DNA of 64,000 nt. Origin: Xanthostigma xanthostigma. Taxonomy: Eukaryota; Arthropoda; Insecta; Raphidioptera; Raphidiidae. Below are positions 47,061-59,524 of the stretch, in pieces. The DNA is taken from NCBI GenBank assembly GCA_963575645.1, contig OY754466.1:17772001-17836000 (forward strand). Reading direction: 5' to 3'. The notes below the pieces were generated by a model that saw only the letters and a list, made by a program, of their open reading frames with translations, searched no databases and had not been told where the DNA came from. How positions within the stretch are numbered: the stretch's first letter is position 1; each line of letters opens with the position of its first letter. The position numbers were made by a program, and so were the translations under genes.

Positions 47061-49613
47061 TTATCTGAATGTTTGTGAGATTTCCAAAGATCAATGTACT
47101 GATTCAATGAAACAGCATCAGATAGATGGGCCTGCAGGTGTTGTATACACCTGTCAAAAAGTTCAAACTTATCAACTTGACTGTTATTGCGTATTTCCTT
47201 TGATAGAGGGCAGACAGTCTCAACTATAACTTACTAACTTGCTAGAACCTTACCGTTATAAACTAATTCTACTAGATGACGCGCAAGATTTATCAATAAA
47301 AGTGCTGTTTGTCTATCAGCAAGGTTATTAGATGCAGATGTGACCTCGTTCCGTTGGATTCTCTCAATTCATATTGCGTGGTTGATAAATATAAACGGTC
47401 TGTTAGCTGACGTCATTCAAGGATCGAGGTAACCTGAACCGATTTTTTATGGGATTCAATGGTCAAAAGCAGAAGATTCTAGAAATCATTTAGATTATAT
47501 GTATTATTACGCTGCAATAAAAGGATAATAAGCGATAATAGCGGCTGTGACATCATAAAAAATTAGCAATAGCCTAAACTGATTTTCAGTAGAATTCTGT
47601 ATAGGTACATAGGTATTATGGAGCTTCTTTAGGCTTCCCGTCACAACCGAGCGAATTTCAGGGTAAAAATAACGTTCAGGAAAGTAAAACCGCGAGCAAA
47701 AATTATAAAAATAGGTAGATATAAAGCGAGAGAAGTCGGGTATTCAGGCTAGCAAAAAGATAGACCTTGATTAACATAGATGAAATCATATGAATGATAT
47801 AATCGCATATTGACAGTATTGGAAAATCATATTATTTCTAATGATATGCGATATTATTTTATACCCCGCTGTTAAAGAGTAAAAGAATATGGTAAAAGTA
47901 CGGTGAAGCGTCGATTGTCCGATGATCAATTATTTTGACAAAACATAAAAGTAATTGTTTACTTTGTTGTGCAGACATTATTGCAAATAACAAATTATAA
48001 TAAAATAAAAAATTCCACAAATACGCGTGCGGTTAAATATTTATGCTACGTCAAATCTGTCTCACCAGTACAATATGGTGGCATACCAGTACAATTATGG
48101 CGTCGGATTCCTGACGTCATTAGCATTTAGCACTAGCCAGGCGTTCCAAGCGCTGACAATCTATACTTTCGGTGCGTTTGGTATATTGTTGTCATGTAGT
48201 GAAATTTATACTGAAAAGTACTGTGCGATCGGCGAAAGAAGACCGGTGGGGAAAGGGCAAGAAGTCGCTGATGTGTTCCCAAATTATCGGAATTCATAGG
48301 CGGCGCATGGCACGGCATGCAAACAATGTATAGCTTTAAATTTTAAGGCATTATTTTGAGCCTCTAACTCGCACATTTTAATTACATTCGCTATGACCTC
48401 CCTAGCGCCACTTCTAACTGTTTTTCCCTTTTTACTTTCCATTTTGATGATATTCAGACAACACCTCTCAACTTAGTCCGTGGACGCACGCCTATGTACT
48501 GTCTGGTGTATGATTTTTTTGTACTGTTAGCAAGTGTCGCTGTATAGTCGTACAGCTATAGCAATAGTACAATTATCGCGATAACACAATTGTTAAACGT
48601 TTGGTCGACTGGACTCCCTTATTGCATAGAAGCGGTTCCAGGATCATTACCTTTTACTAATATTATGTAATATAAAATACAGTGCGCTCTTCTGCAATAA
48701 GGTCATAGGACTACATTCCATAGACCGGTCTTCTTTTAAAAATCCAACAGTGCACATTAGGTATATAGTTTATGGTTGCACTTTTATGTAACAAACGTAA
48801 TAGTGCCTACACTTTTTTTTAACTGGGGTACGGTACCTAACACACCTATTATTTCAGTTAGCACGGATAATCGCCGCTTAACTGTAATATAATAAACGAT
48901 AAAAGCCTGCTTTCGATTACACTGAATATACCTCCATAATATCGTACATGTAAATTACCTATGTAATCTTATGTATACCTATATAGACTTTGACCCAATT
49001 ATTTTTCAAGGCAGTGGCAGTGTCAAGATCGGCACTACGTGTGGTGGGTCTGATCTTATTATTTGCGAATTATGATTGATTTGAAACTAAATTTGAAAAA
49101 AAAATGAAATAAGTAGCCTCGGCGATAATAGTTCTTTTACTCCTTTCTCGATTAGGATTGGAGCCAGCAGACGTATCGATGTGAGCAATGAGGTGGAGGA
49201 ATCAATTGACTCGTGTTTTATGAAAGTAAATGTAAGATTTGAAAGATGTATAGTGTGTACTACATGAGATCTCCACTCCCCCGACCGCGCATGCTTTTCA
49301 CTTTACGCAGTGTCGTACCATGAATAAACTAACTCAGCAAATTTATTCAAATAGCTCATCGATTTATTTAAAAATTCTCTGTTATTAAAAATATGTTTAT
49401 ACATTGTTTAAAGTATAATTTTTCAATGACATACTTTATTCTGAGTATACTACACACTCTCGTCTTGTAATGCTCCGCCTAATTCTAGATTAGGGATTCA
49501 AGGTCAACCAGGAAAGAAATTTTTTTTTTTAATTTATGGAAAAAAAGTGTGAAAAGAATAAAACATAATTTTTTTCTTCAGTATAAAGTAGTGTTGATCC
49601 AATAGAATGTTAC
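47061..49613. other. gene-free stretch upstream of exd
   Basis: No exon, RNA gene or bounded element was recognised. Near 48773-48815 lies a diverged copy of the repeat at 6300-6345. Regulatory DNA of exd is expected here but no specific site can be supported. Confidence 0.35.
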
Positions 49614-49810
49614 GATGAAGGAAGGTTTTTTGGTTGAGGATCATAAGTAAATAAGCTTTACCGATGTTTCGCTAGTGGCCAACGTTTCGAAAAAATTATT
49701 TTATCTTCAGGGCCTGAAGATGAAAAAAAATTTTCGAAACGTTGGCCACTAGCGAAACATCGGTAAAGCTTATTTACTTATGATCCTCAATCAAAAAACC
49801 TTCCTTCATC
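49614..49810. repeat. 197-bp loopless palindrome with two hammerhead-like motifs
   Basis: The two 98-bp arms are near-perfect inverted copies meeting at about 49712. On the plus strand 49714-49743 reads CTGAAGA, a GAAAA/TTTTC stem, then GAAACGTT; the minus strand has the same at 49710-49681. These are hammerhead-like cores of the Penelope type, arranged head to head. One extra base follows CTGAAGA in each. Confidence 0.7.
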
Positions 49811-50497
49811 ATAAAACATAATCTTCTACAAGTGGATTCGTGGTCTTAACTTGCCTCACACTTTTTGCGCTAAAAAGAAAGGTAAGAATTACGAACTCAA
49901 TTTAATTTAATTTAAATTAATAGATTATTTGCTTATTTCTGGTATTTGCAAAAAGGATATATATTATAGTCGGTGCAACGTTAGAAAAGCGTGACTAGTT
50001 CTTGGAACTAACGATAAGATAAAAAAAATGCCTCTAAATATTATAGCGCACGGAATGCGCCGGCCAAGGTTTCGCAAAGTACTCTGCTATATTTACACGA
50101 ACCCTTTTCGACCCCCTCTATCTCCAAGACTAGTTACGCTATAGAAATTATTTTTTCCAGAGATGCAAAGGTTATTGTCAAGAAGCTGTATTCCGAATTT
50201 CATACGTCTAAGTGGAATAGTTTCCAAGATATGAGTGTCCAAAAATCACGATTTCGGGCACTCATTCATTGATTCATAGATCATCATAAAGCATCTGTGG
50301 CGCGGGTCACCAAGTAACCCATTTAATACTTTCAAGTGATTCACTTCTTGAGTTCCACAAATTAAGTATAATTATATCTAATATGTAAAAATGAATGTCC
50401 GTTTGCTATGATATAATGAAGTATGGTATGTAATGTATATAGAATCTAGATAATATTTAAATAGAATATTCAACATAACTTTTCAAAAAGTATTGGA
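49811..50497. other. non-coding stretch
   Basis: It includes GCAAAAAGGATATATATTA, also found at 27672-27690, so at least part is a dispersed repeat. No gene was recognised. Confidence 0.3.
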
Positions 50498-50829
50498 ATC
50501 CCACCAAAAACATAAATGTGAAAAAAAGGGCCAGAGTCTCGTCAAAACTGTGTTTTGTTATCTTAAAAAAATAGCTGAAATGTAGAAAGTAGGTATACCA
50601 AGTTCCTTGCCTACACGTTTATAAAACACGCCAAACTTGTCAAATTTTTATTAAAGAAGTGATCATTATTGAGACCCTTGAAGACTTGCCAAGCTTGGCG
50701 TGTAAATTTATAAACGTGTCGGCAAGGAATTCGGCATATTCTCTACATTTCAACTATTTTTTTAAGATAACAAAACGCAGTTTTGACGAGAACTTGACCC
50801 TTTTTCTCACATTTATGTTTTGGTGGGAT
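50498..50829. mobile_element. foldback MITE (332 bp)
   Basis: The arms (about 50498-50640 and 50685-50829) are imperfect inverted repeats, for example ATCCCACCAAAAACATAAAT at the left and its near complement at the right, and matching ACGTTTATAAA motifs inside. The plus-strand frame at 50659-50919 is a by-product of this repeat. Confidence 0.7.
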
Positions 50830-50917
50830 ATTATATTCAGCAACATACAAAGAAAAGTTTTATTTATTAACAGAAATAATGACAAATTTAGTTTTTCAAA
50901 AACAGATTACCAATTAT

Positions 50918-51104
50918 AAAAAATAAAGAATAGTTACTTCTTACCACAACAGTTTTATTACCGGATGTACATTTCGAGAGCTAAGCTCTCATCTTCAGCA
51001 AACACTAAAGAGTTTAGTGTTTGGTAAAGATGACAGCATAGCGTCCGAAATGTACATCCGCTAATAAAACTGTTGTGGTAAGAAGTAACTATTCTTTATT
51101 TTTT
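50918..51104. repeat. palindrome with hammerhead-like motif, Penelope-type
   Basis: The outer arms are inverted copies (AAAAAATAAAGAATAGTTAC with its complement). On the minus strand 50998-50968 reads CTGAAGA, T, a 6-bp stem GAGAGC/GCTCTC, then GAAATGTA. This is the best-formed of the hammerhead-like cores here, again with one extra base before helix II. The other arm (51023-51050) is degraded. Confidence 0.65.
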
Positions 51105-51945
51105 ATTTTTGTTTCAACCACAGTGCTCTTAATATTTAGAATACCAATTACTTCTGCTTCACTGATGTGATCAATTCTATCTTGTCTACGTTTTCTTTTT
51201 ATGACGATTTTGCTGTCATCTATTTGTGAAAAACTAAAATTCATAGAGATCTTCTGTTTTCTTTTTTCTGCATTTCATGACTGAAATATCGAGTTTAATT
51301 GTTTAATTGACCTTTATTCTAAATCGGTTAAAATTACCAATCAATATTAATTATAAATTTAACATATGCGCTGAAATTACAAATATAGACACTGACCTTG
51401 AGAAATATTTTAAAGTATGAAACATGCAAACGTGTGATTAGGTACTTACTATGTGCAAGAAATCAAAATTTTTAATAGCTGATTTTTACAGTTACCTTGG
51501 TTGTTGCACCGAGATTTCCAATAAGACAAAGTCGTAGGCGTCGTGAACGACGACTCGAACAAAATTCAATCATCAGCGACCAACGGCGTATACATTTAAA
51601 ATCTAAATATTATGTTTGATAAATGGGGTATTCCCCTGAGCACTACAGCCATTTGTAAAAAAAAAAGATTTAAATAAATTCGTAGAAACGAGGTTGCCTT
51701 ACCGTTTTAAGCTTATTTATACATAAAATGTTTCAATATTTTTTTTTATAAATTCTCATTTTTTAGCACACCTCGTTTTTTATAAAATGTGGAGAGTAGT
51801 CGGCGGTATGTTATTGCAATGTCGACAAAGCGGCGGCGATACAAACAAGCTGAGGGTTTGTTCACGATGAGATAAAACAGCACACCCACAGGTCTGTATT
51901 TTACCATTCCTACCCACAAGTGGGGAGCGGTCCTAGTTTAGGTCA
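51105..51945. other. non-coding stretch
   Basis: No gene or element with defined ends was recognised. Confidence 0.3.
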
Positions 51946-52055
51946 AAAATCACTTTTCAAAAATTTTACAATTTCTTTCCGTTTTGAGGTCCCCCGAATA
52001 CAAAAAGCATATTTTTGGAAAAACTCTGTGCGTCTGTTAGTCTGTGAACACGATA
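51946..52055 (+). repeat. dispersed repeat, left half (interrupted by the 52056-52807 MITE)
   Basis: TTCCGTTTTGAGG, a run with ATTTTTGGAAAAACTCTGTG and CTGTTAGTCTGTGAACA match 58470-58520 and 59998-60070. After the MITE the text resumes as TCAAACGGATGA, as it does without interruption at the other two sites. Confidence 0.7.
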
Positions 52056-52807
52056 TACAGGGTGTCCCATTAAGAATGGGACATAGAACAACCGCATATT
52101 CTCCAATTCACAATAAAACGATTAAGCGAAATATGCTTAGATAAAATGTCACTCGTTTAAATTGAAGTTGAAAACTGAAAAATTATTAATGTCCATAATT
52201 TTTTTAATACACCGTATGATTTTACTCAAATCGGCACACTTGTTAAATATCATAAAATGCACCTAACAATAAAAAAATTAGTTCAGTACGGTCTACCAGG
52301 AGTAAGTAATGCTTGTACCCCTTCTAAATGTTACGCCGCTGTCTAAATTTTAATTTTGACTATAATTTTAATTTTTTTGATATTTTCTAAGTCAATAATG
52401 TACACTTGTTAGTTTGTTGTAAAGTCATTGGTTTTCGAGATATTCGCAGTCTTTTTAAGACAAAATTGTAAAAATGAATATTATTAATAATTAATAATAC
52501 AAATAAAAAGTACATGGCTATCTATCTTTAACTGCGAATATCTCGAAAACCAATGACTTTACAACAAACTAACAAGTGTACATTATTGACTTAGAAAATA
52601 TCAAAAAAATTAAAATTATAGTCAAAATTAAAATTTAGACAGCGGCGTAACATTTAGAAGGGGTACAAGCATTACTTACTCTTGCCGTACGCCACTGGTA
52701 GAGCGAGTAACATTTTATCTAAGCATATTTCGAAATTCGCTTAATCGTTTTATTTTGAATTGGAGAATCTGCGATTGTTCTATGTCCCATTCTTAATGGG
52801 ACACGTA
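52056..52807. mobile_element. Tc1/mariner-type foldback MITE (about 750 bp)
   Basis: The left end is CAGGGTGTCCCATTAAGAAT; the right end is its inverted copy with a 3-nt deletion (ATTCTTAATGGGACACG). TA dinucleotides flank it. Inner arms (52280-52470 and 52520-52700) form a second, nearly perfect inverted repeat (GGGGTACAAGCATTACTTAC and its complement). No coding capacity. Confidence 0.85.
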
Positions 52808-53035
52808 TATCAAACGGATGAGCGGATTGAAACCAAATTTTGGGAGGATGTTTGGTATGCAAATATTAACGGCCCAATTGTTTTGGAGTAAAATTGACAT
52901 TCGTTACATCATTATAATTTTGTAATATTTCTCTATGACGAAGTGTAGGTACCTATATGATAGTCACAAGCAAAGAGCACTGCCAACTTTATTTTTTGCT
53001 CAGTCCATTTTCTATGTCGCTAGCAAGAGCCTTTA

Positions 53036-53699
53036 GGCCCTTCTCACACGAAGCTATTCAAAAGAAACTAAACTGATTACTAACTAAAATCACTAACTAA
53101 TTAGTAACCAAACTTTGCACACGATGCTACTCAAATCATTGTTTAATCACTTGTTTCATTTGAGCTGTCATAATGTTTTCTGAATCTAAATCAAGTGATG
53201 AGGATATTATTTTATATTATTATAATCAAAAAAGACAACGACGAATGAAAAAACGCCAATATTGGATTCATCCTTATATAGAAACACATTTAAATTGTAG
53301 GGCATGTGTTGCTGCTAAAGAGCTACAGGAAAATGATGCGAAATTTTTGGCATTCTATAGAATGTCCAAAGAAACATTTTTAAATTTAGTGGAAATCTTT
53401 TCGAGAATAATCACTTAACGTGTAATTATATAGGCAAGTATGCCTTTCGACAGCTTCTACCAGTTTTAAATTTTGGATTGGATCAGCCATTTTTGTTGTT
53501 TTATTGGTAACTGGTTAGTAACTAGTAGCGTGGGGACCAGCACGCCGCGTCGCTTGAAACTGATCACTAACTGGTCACAAACTGATTACTAACCGATAGC
53601 GCCGTGTGCGAACCTCCATTGAAATACTAGTGCTAGAGACTGATTTGTAGCTCGAGTTAGTAATTGGTTTCGTTTGAGTAGCTCCGTGTGAGAAGGGCC
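53036..53699 (+). mobile_element. PIF/Harbinger element, deletion derivative (TTA duplication)
   Basis: The ends are GGCCCTTCTCACACGAAGCT and AGCTCCGTGTGAGAAGGGCC, inverted with one mismatch over the shared core. TTA at 53033-53035 and 53700-53702 is the target duplication. Subterminal repeats of ACTAACT/GGTTAGTAACT types occur at both ends. It contains a transposase N-terminus (next entry). Confidence 0.9.
53173..53418 (+). pseudogene. Harbinger transposase N-terminal fragment
   Basis: 81 codons from ATG, including RQRRMKKRQYWIHPYI and FLAFYRMSKETFLNLVEIF, match the N-terminal region of HARBI1-like nucleases (basic tract, WIHP, then F-x-FRMS-x-ETF). The frame then stops and no DDE catalytic part follows. 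It lies exactly between Harbinger ends, so it is a truncated element-encoded gene, unlikely to function alone. Confidence 0.85.
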
Positions 53700-53943
53700 T
53701 TATTGTTCGTGTCAAATGTTCAAAACGTCGGGTCTTACCGACGTTCATTTCAAACGTAGCCTATAACACACACTGATCTCCAATGAATGGATAGTGAATG
53801 GCAGCAACTGTGTAAAACTAAAACCAACTCATTTACCCATGTAATGCCTTGACGGACTATTTGATTTGACATTTTTCAAACCGTATATACCTATATTTTT
53901 TCATTGCTCACAAGTTTTAAACACAGAAGCGTTGTATTAAACA

Positions 53944-54554
53944 TCTATATATATAAAATTCTCGTGTCACAGTTTTTGTTGCCGAACTCCTCCGAAACGG
54001 CTTGACCGATTTTGATGAAATTTTTTGTGCTTATCCGGTATCTATGAGAATCGGCCAACATCTATTTTTCATCCCCCTAAATGTTAGGGGTAGTCCACCC
54101 CTAAATTTTTTTTTTTTATTTTTTAGACAAAATTTTTAATTTCTATTTTTTTATGATACAACATACAAAAATACATACAATCCTCAATTTTCACCCTTCT
54201 ACGATCAACCCTTATTTTTTAATAGCCATTTTAGTAATTTAATCATTTTTCCTGTCCGGTCGAAAACTGATCAATCGTCATTTAATTAGTTATCCCCGCC
54301 AGATGTCTACAGGTGTCACTTCGCCAACATCTATTTTTCATCCCCCTAAATGTTAGGGGTAGTCCACCCCTAATTTTTTTTTCTTCCTTCCCTATTCGTT
54401 CTTTTGCACCGGGCACGACGGCGCAGCCGGAGTGCTCGACATACACACATATACGTCCATGTATATTTTAAAATAAATAAAATAGATAGATAGATGTTCC
54501 AATTAAATTGTTTTATTATTTCACTTTATACGTAGCGAAGCACGTACAGGGCCG

Positions 54555-54555
<1 letters not shown>
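53944..54555 (+). mobile_element. Helitron-like element, 3' end fused to an AT microsatellite
   Basis: It starts TCTATATATATAAAATTCTC after an A. The 3' part matches 8720-8866 closely (GGCGCAGCCGGAGTGCTCGA, GATAGATAGATG and the ACAGGGCCGCT end). The terminal AG of CTAG has been replaced by an AT run. Confidence 0.6.

Positions 54556-54640
<85 letters not shown>
54556..54640. repeat. (AT)n microsatellite, about 85 bp
   Basis: A pure TA dinucleotide run of about 42 units directly abuts the Helitron-like 3' end. Confidence 0.95.
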
Positions 54641-54646
<6 letters not shown>

Positions 54647-56049
54647 GGTTTAGGGTTAATGATGGCCAATTTTTTAAATAGCTTTGTTTAATTAAGACTT
54701 ACTTAATTAGCATTGGTTTAAGACGAATTTTTTTTCTTTTCATAATTAACAGAGATAATTAGCTTGAATTTCTTATTAGTCTTTTTGGCGGCGAATATAT
54801 GTTTGAATGCAGGTATCTGTAATGCCGACAAGAGAGCCACCAAATGGCATAATACTTCAGTGGTCATAATTGAAATATAACTGTTTTGTTAAAAACATTA
54901 ATAATCATTAATTATATGGGGCAATTGCTTATACTATCAAGACCTACACATTTTATAGGGATTATAATTCATAATAAAAGTTGAATAACCGCCGAAATAT
55001 AACTGTTTTCACGAAAAAAAAAAAGTGACTGTTCAAACAGAATGACAATATTAGGTATCCGGTTGCAATTGTTAATTAGCTTTTTTAAACACAATCTTGT
55101 GTTGTTATCCAAAAATAACATTAAGACGGGATAATTTGTTTCCTATGGAAGCAATATTTATGAAATATGTCAAAATATATTCATTAATTGTTTTAAATTT
55201 ATAATTTTTCTACAAAAAATGATTCTACCACAAGTGTTTATATTATGTCAACAAAAGTTACATATATTTTAGGTCTAAATTTTATAGCGACGTAATAATT
55301 ATTAACATTTGTGATTATGATTTTATCAATCTTTAATTTAACATTTGAAGAATGCGAAAGTAACTCTTAAAAGCATAATTTTAAAATTTATAGGTCATTA
55401 GGTCTGTAATTTATTGAATATTTCCTATTTTCTCTATAAACAAATTTTCTAAACGACATATTTTACATTTTTGACCTTTAAAATGTTCATAATAATAATA
55501 TTTCGTATGATTTTGGCACAAGAAATAGATTAACTAAATTTTTGAATAAATTTTAAGTATAAATATTTCAAGTGTATTTTTATTTTCTTTAAAAATACTG
55601 ACTTATGCTATTTCTCAAATATACGGATTTCAAAGTTACCGTTTAATATATTTAGACAATAAAACGAAAAATTTTAAACAAAACGTGTTTATTTAAAAAG
55701 ATTCTACACATTGTTGGTATCACATTGTACGCTAACTAACATTATCAACAGTATATCTTTATAAATGACTTGAAATATCGTATATGTAGATTGTGGAAGG
55801 ACCCTCAGCCCGGCTTAGATGAGCATTTTCCAGGTTTTCGGCGTGGCGTCTCCTGTTATTAACTTCAACCGCAGAAATAAATACTTGTTTTTTGATGCTT
55901 GTTCCCGAATTTTGGAAAATATAGCAATACGTTGTTCTTCTCTAAAAAAAACAACAAAAATATTTAAAAGGTTTAGCTGTGGTGGCCCTATACACATACA
56001 AAATTTAAAAAATGTACCTAACGTAAAACGCTGACATTTTCTGTATGTG
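54641..56049. other. gene-free AT-rich stretch
   Basis: No domain-bearing frame, RNA gene or terminal repeat was recognised. Confidence 0.35.
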
Positions 56050-56052
56050 TTA

Positions 56053-56957
56053 AGGCCGCTGCACACGAGGCTAGAAACGCTACTAGGAGTTCTGCTATTC
56101 GGTAGGATGGGTACGAAGCTGGAAATGACGTCACTGCTGGCTAGCTCAGAAGATAGGTTTTAAAATTAGAACAGGGGCTATTTTCCCTGCTAGATTTGTT
56201 GCTAGGTATGAGCAAGAACCAATCAGGAAGCGGTATCTTCACGTGGGCACTTGACAAACGCCCACATGGCGTCATTCTGCCAGACAACAGACACGTTTAG
56301 CCGGGTATTCATTAGAGAGCCGTAACTGTAACATGTGTGACAGTAACGAGGTTCTAGTGTGTACGCGTGTTACAGTTTAGGCTCACGACGTCACCGGAAC
56401 GCTTTCACCGAGCGTACTCATTTTGCGAGCTGTAACTGTAACCAAACAGATCAGAAACGAAGTTCTAGTGTGTACGAGAAGGCCAGTGGCCTGACAAGCC
56501 GGATTTATCCGCAGTTTCCTCTGACCATTCACTTATGACTATAAACTCGAATATTCTATTGTTGATACAACAAACAAGTTACAACCTCTCCTCTTGACGT
56601 CCACAAGCGCACTGCGAGCGCTTTTTGATTCGCGGCAAAAACCGACAATCGTCGGCTCGCTGCAAGCGGCACGCGTACCGATCGCAGCAGGTTTACGGAC
56701 CACGTACACACTATGTTTTTGGTAACAGTACATGCAACGGTTACGGTTACGGCTCGCTAATGAGTACCCGGCTTTTTGCTCTGCGTTTAATGTTTATATT
56801 CGAACTGTCACTGCGCGCGCACCAGATCTATCCACAAAACACGCTTGAAAAATAGTCCCGTATGCTTAAAAGCAATCAAGAAAACCAGCGCTAGAAAACT
56901 AGTAGGCAAATCTAGCAAGGAATCTAACAGCTTTTCTAGCCACGTGTGCAGTGGCCT
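56053..56957. mobile_element. PIF/Harbinger-type element (905 bp, TTA duplication) with nested element
   Basis: The ends AGGCCGCTGCACACGAGGCT and AGCCACGTGTGCAGTGGCCT are inverted repeats. TTA flanks it at 56050-56052 and 56958-56960. A second TIR element (56299-56773) is nested within it. No coding sequence was recognised. Confidence 0.8.
56299..56773. mobile_element. nested TIR element (475 bp)
   Basis: The left end AGCCGGGTATTCATTAGAGA and the right end TCGCTAATGAGTACCCGGCT are inverted with a few mismatches. Subterminal GAGCCGTAACTGTAAC is mirrored as GGTTACGGTTACGGCTC. TTT occurs on both sides. GC-richer than its surroundings. Confidence 0.7.
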
Positions 56958-57126
56958 TTAAACTCAAAGACCAAAAAGGCTCATTGAAGTAACACGAATT
57001 TCGCGATGTGGATGTTTTACAGTTACCACAACGCTTTGGGAGCTGTTTTGTAGCTCAATGAGCGTTATCGGTCTTTGAGCGTAACATTTGCACTAATTTT
57101 TGAGACATACTAATCGTTTCCTACAA

Positions 57127-57760
57127 TTAAACCGATATACAAAAATTACTTAACATTAAGATTAGATAGAAAAAGATTACCATAATAGATTGATTTTCAA
57201 ATATTGTGTTGACAACTGGTCTTCGAACGAACCAACGAAAGACGGATTCCAGTTGCTTCGAATCATCATACGTTGTGTTGTCGAAGGTGACCATTTCGAG
57301 AAAATCTGATTTCACAATAATCTGGGTAGTAACGATAGCTCTGAACCGTTGATTTATATTTTTTTTACCTAAAAGTATATAAAAATTAACTTCGAAAATC
57401 TTTTTCTTCACATATAGTAAGCAAAATATATGAAATTATTATTCAAATAACGAAATTAAACCGAGACACATACCACATAACCACATAACATTACGATTAG
57501 ATAGAAAAAATTACCATAAGATTGATTTGGAAATGTGCTGACAACAGTGGTCTCCGAATGAACCTTCGATCCACGAATTACAAGTTGCTTCGAGTCGACT
57601 AAACTGTCGTATAGCTTTCGATCGTGGCTATTTCCTGAATATCCGATTTGAAAATGGTCTGTAACGATAGCTCTAAACCGCAGATTTATTTTTTTTTTTT
57701 ACCTAAAAGTGTATAAAACATAACGTCGAAATTCTTTTTTTTTCATAATACATAGTAATA
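57127..57760. repeat. two diverged tandem copies of an approximately 340-bp segment
   Basis: Copy 1 (about 57140-57420) and copy 2 (about 57480-57755) share, in order, ATTAGATAGAAAAA, TTACCATAA, AACGATAGCTCT and ACCTAAAAGT at the same spacing. The copies have many substitutions, so this is an old duplication. The open frame across copy 1 is broken in copy 2. Confidence 0.65.
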
Positions 57761-58029
57761 ACTAGAAAATATATGCATTTTACCTGTATCGTTAAAAAAC
57801 GAAATATAGCTAAATTCACATAATATTGTAGATCTGTTTGTTTAAAACGTCGAATTTAAATACTGAAACCGCATAAAGTATACTATATGTAAAAATTCAA
57901 GAGTTTAACCTTACATTTATGAATTGACAGCTCCGAATCTTAATCAAAACCATAGACTATGGAGGTTAAAACATTCAATATATTGTACGCTAACAATAAC
58001 TGAATCGATTTGAACCCTGTTTTACCGAC

Positions 58030-58740
58030 TGCGGATTTTTCTAGCGCTAATTTGAAAATGAAAGTTAGGCATTATTTTTGCTTATAATTAACTCATTTTT
58101 AGACTGATTTTGAAATTATTTATATGCAATTACATAATTTTTGATAAATAAATACGTCATTTTATTGTAACTGAAGATTTTGTGAATTTTTATAATTGAA
58201 CAAAATAATCTCACATTAAAACGAAATACATCAAATTGTAGAAAAATATGCAGTCAACTTGCTAATAATATGCGACCATTATATTATGAAGATAGAAAAC
58301 TGAACATATTTTTAATGTTAACGTGGTTTTTACAGAGCTGGAATAACTATTTGTTTTTTTCTATATATTTCAAAACTTTACAATAATGCTTTGTTTGCTA
58401 ATAGTGGCGAATTTTAAGGATTGTGTATTTTTCTGATTTCGTCAAAAATTTACATAACTCTGAAAAACATGTTTTTGGGAAAAAAATCTGTTACTCTGTT
58501 TGTGAAAAAATAAATTAAATGGATGATGTACTCAAGGGCATAGATAAGGGGAAGGTTGAGGGGGTAATTATCCCTCAGGATCATAATAATAAAACAATAA
58601 AACTGAAAAAAAACGAATACCTGACTAAAAATAAAATTTAGAAAATCTTGATTAAAAAAAAATTGGTTTGGGCATTAATATTTTGCTTGACACATTTTTT
58701 CGTGAGTATTCTTGTGTGATATTTAAAAAAGGGTAAAAAA
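58030..58740 (+). repeat. segment duplicated at 59525-60300 (copy A)
   Basis: Motifs CGCTAATTTGAAAATGAAA, TTTGCTTATAATT, GCAATTACATAATTTTTGA and CAAACGGATGA-like text recur in the same order about 1.5 kb to the right, with around 20% divergence by eye. A Helitron-like segment lies between the copies. Confidence 0.65.
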
Positions 58741-58937
58741 AATTCTTTTTTTTTTTTGTTTTAAAGAGAAAAAAAAACTTTCTTTTCTTTCTTATACTAT
58801 ATCAAATGTCAATATTTTTGAAGATCAGATAAATAATCCACTGTTGAAAATTTTCAAAATTAATACTTAATACGCCTCTGGAAAAACCACCGCATTACAT
58901 CCACTTCGGCATTAAATAGAATTTCTTTAAATCTTTC

Positions 58938-59515
58938 TGTATATATAAAAGGAAACCGTTACTGATTGACTGATTGACTGACTGACTGGTCTATCAACGC
59001 ACAGCTCAAACCGCTGAACTGATTGGGTTGATATTTGGCACATAGATAGTTATTATGACGTAGGCACCCACTAAGAACGGATTTTTGAAAATTCAACCCC
59101 TAAAAGGGTGTAACGGGGGTTTAAAATATGAATGGAGAATCAACATACAGCACAAACCATTGTACGGATTGGGCTGAAATTTGGCACACATGATATTATA
59201 ACGTAAGCATCCGCTAAAAGCAGACTTTTGAAAATTCAACCCATAAAAGGGTTTAACGTAGGTTCAAATTTGCACTGACAAAAATCGTAGATGTCCCCCT
59301 GGATTTTAACGATTTTTTAAATATGGCCATTTTATCAGAGACCTTTACACACCCTTTCCACCCCCTTAGGATGCGAATTTTAAAAAATCCCTTCTTAACG
59401 GGTGCTTACGTCATTAAAAGAACCTTCTGTCCAAATTTCAAGTTTATATCTCAAGCGGTTTGACCTGTACATTTATGAATCAGTCAGTCAGGACAAACTG
59501 TTGTATTATATATAT
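58938..59515 (+). repeat. Helitron-like segment with GACT run
   Basis: It opens TCTTTCTGTATATATAAAAG, followed by a GACTGATTGACTGACTGACT run. The right side carries an inverted version (AATCAGTCAGTCAGG and TATATATATCG). The termini are degraded. Confidence 0.45.
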
Positions 59516-59524
59516 CGTAGGCGT

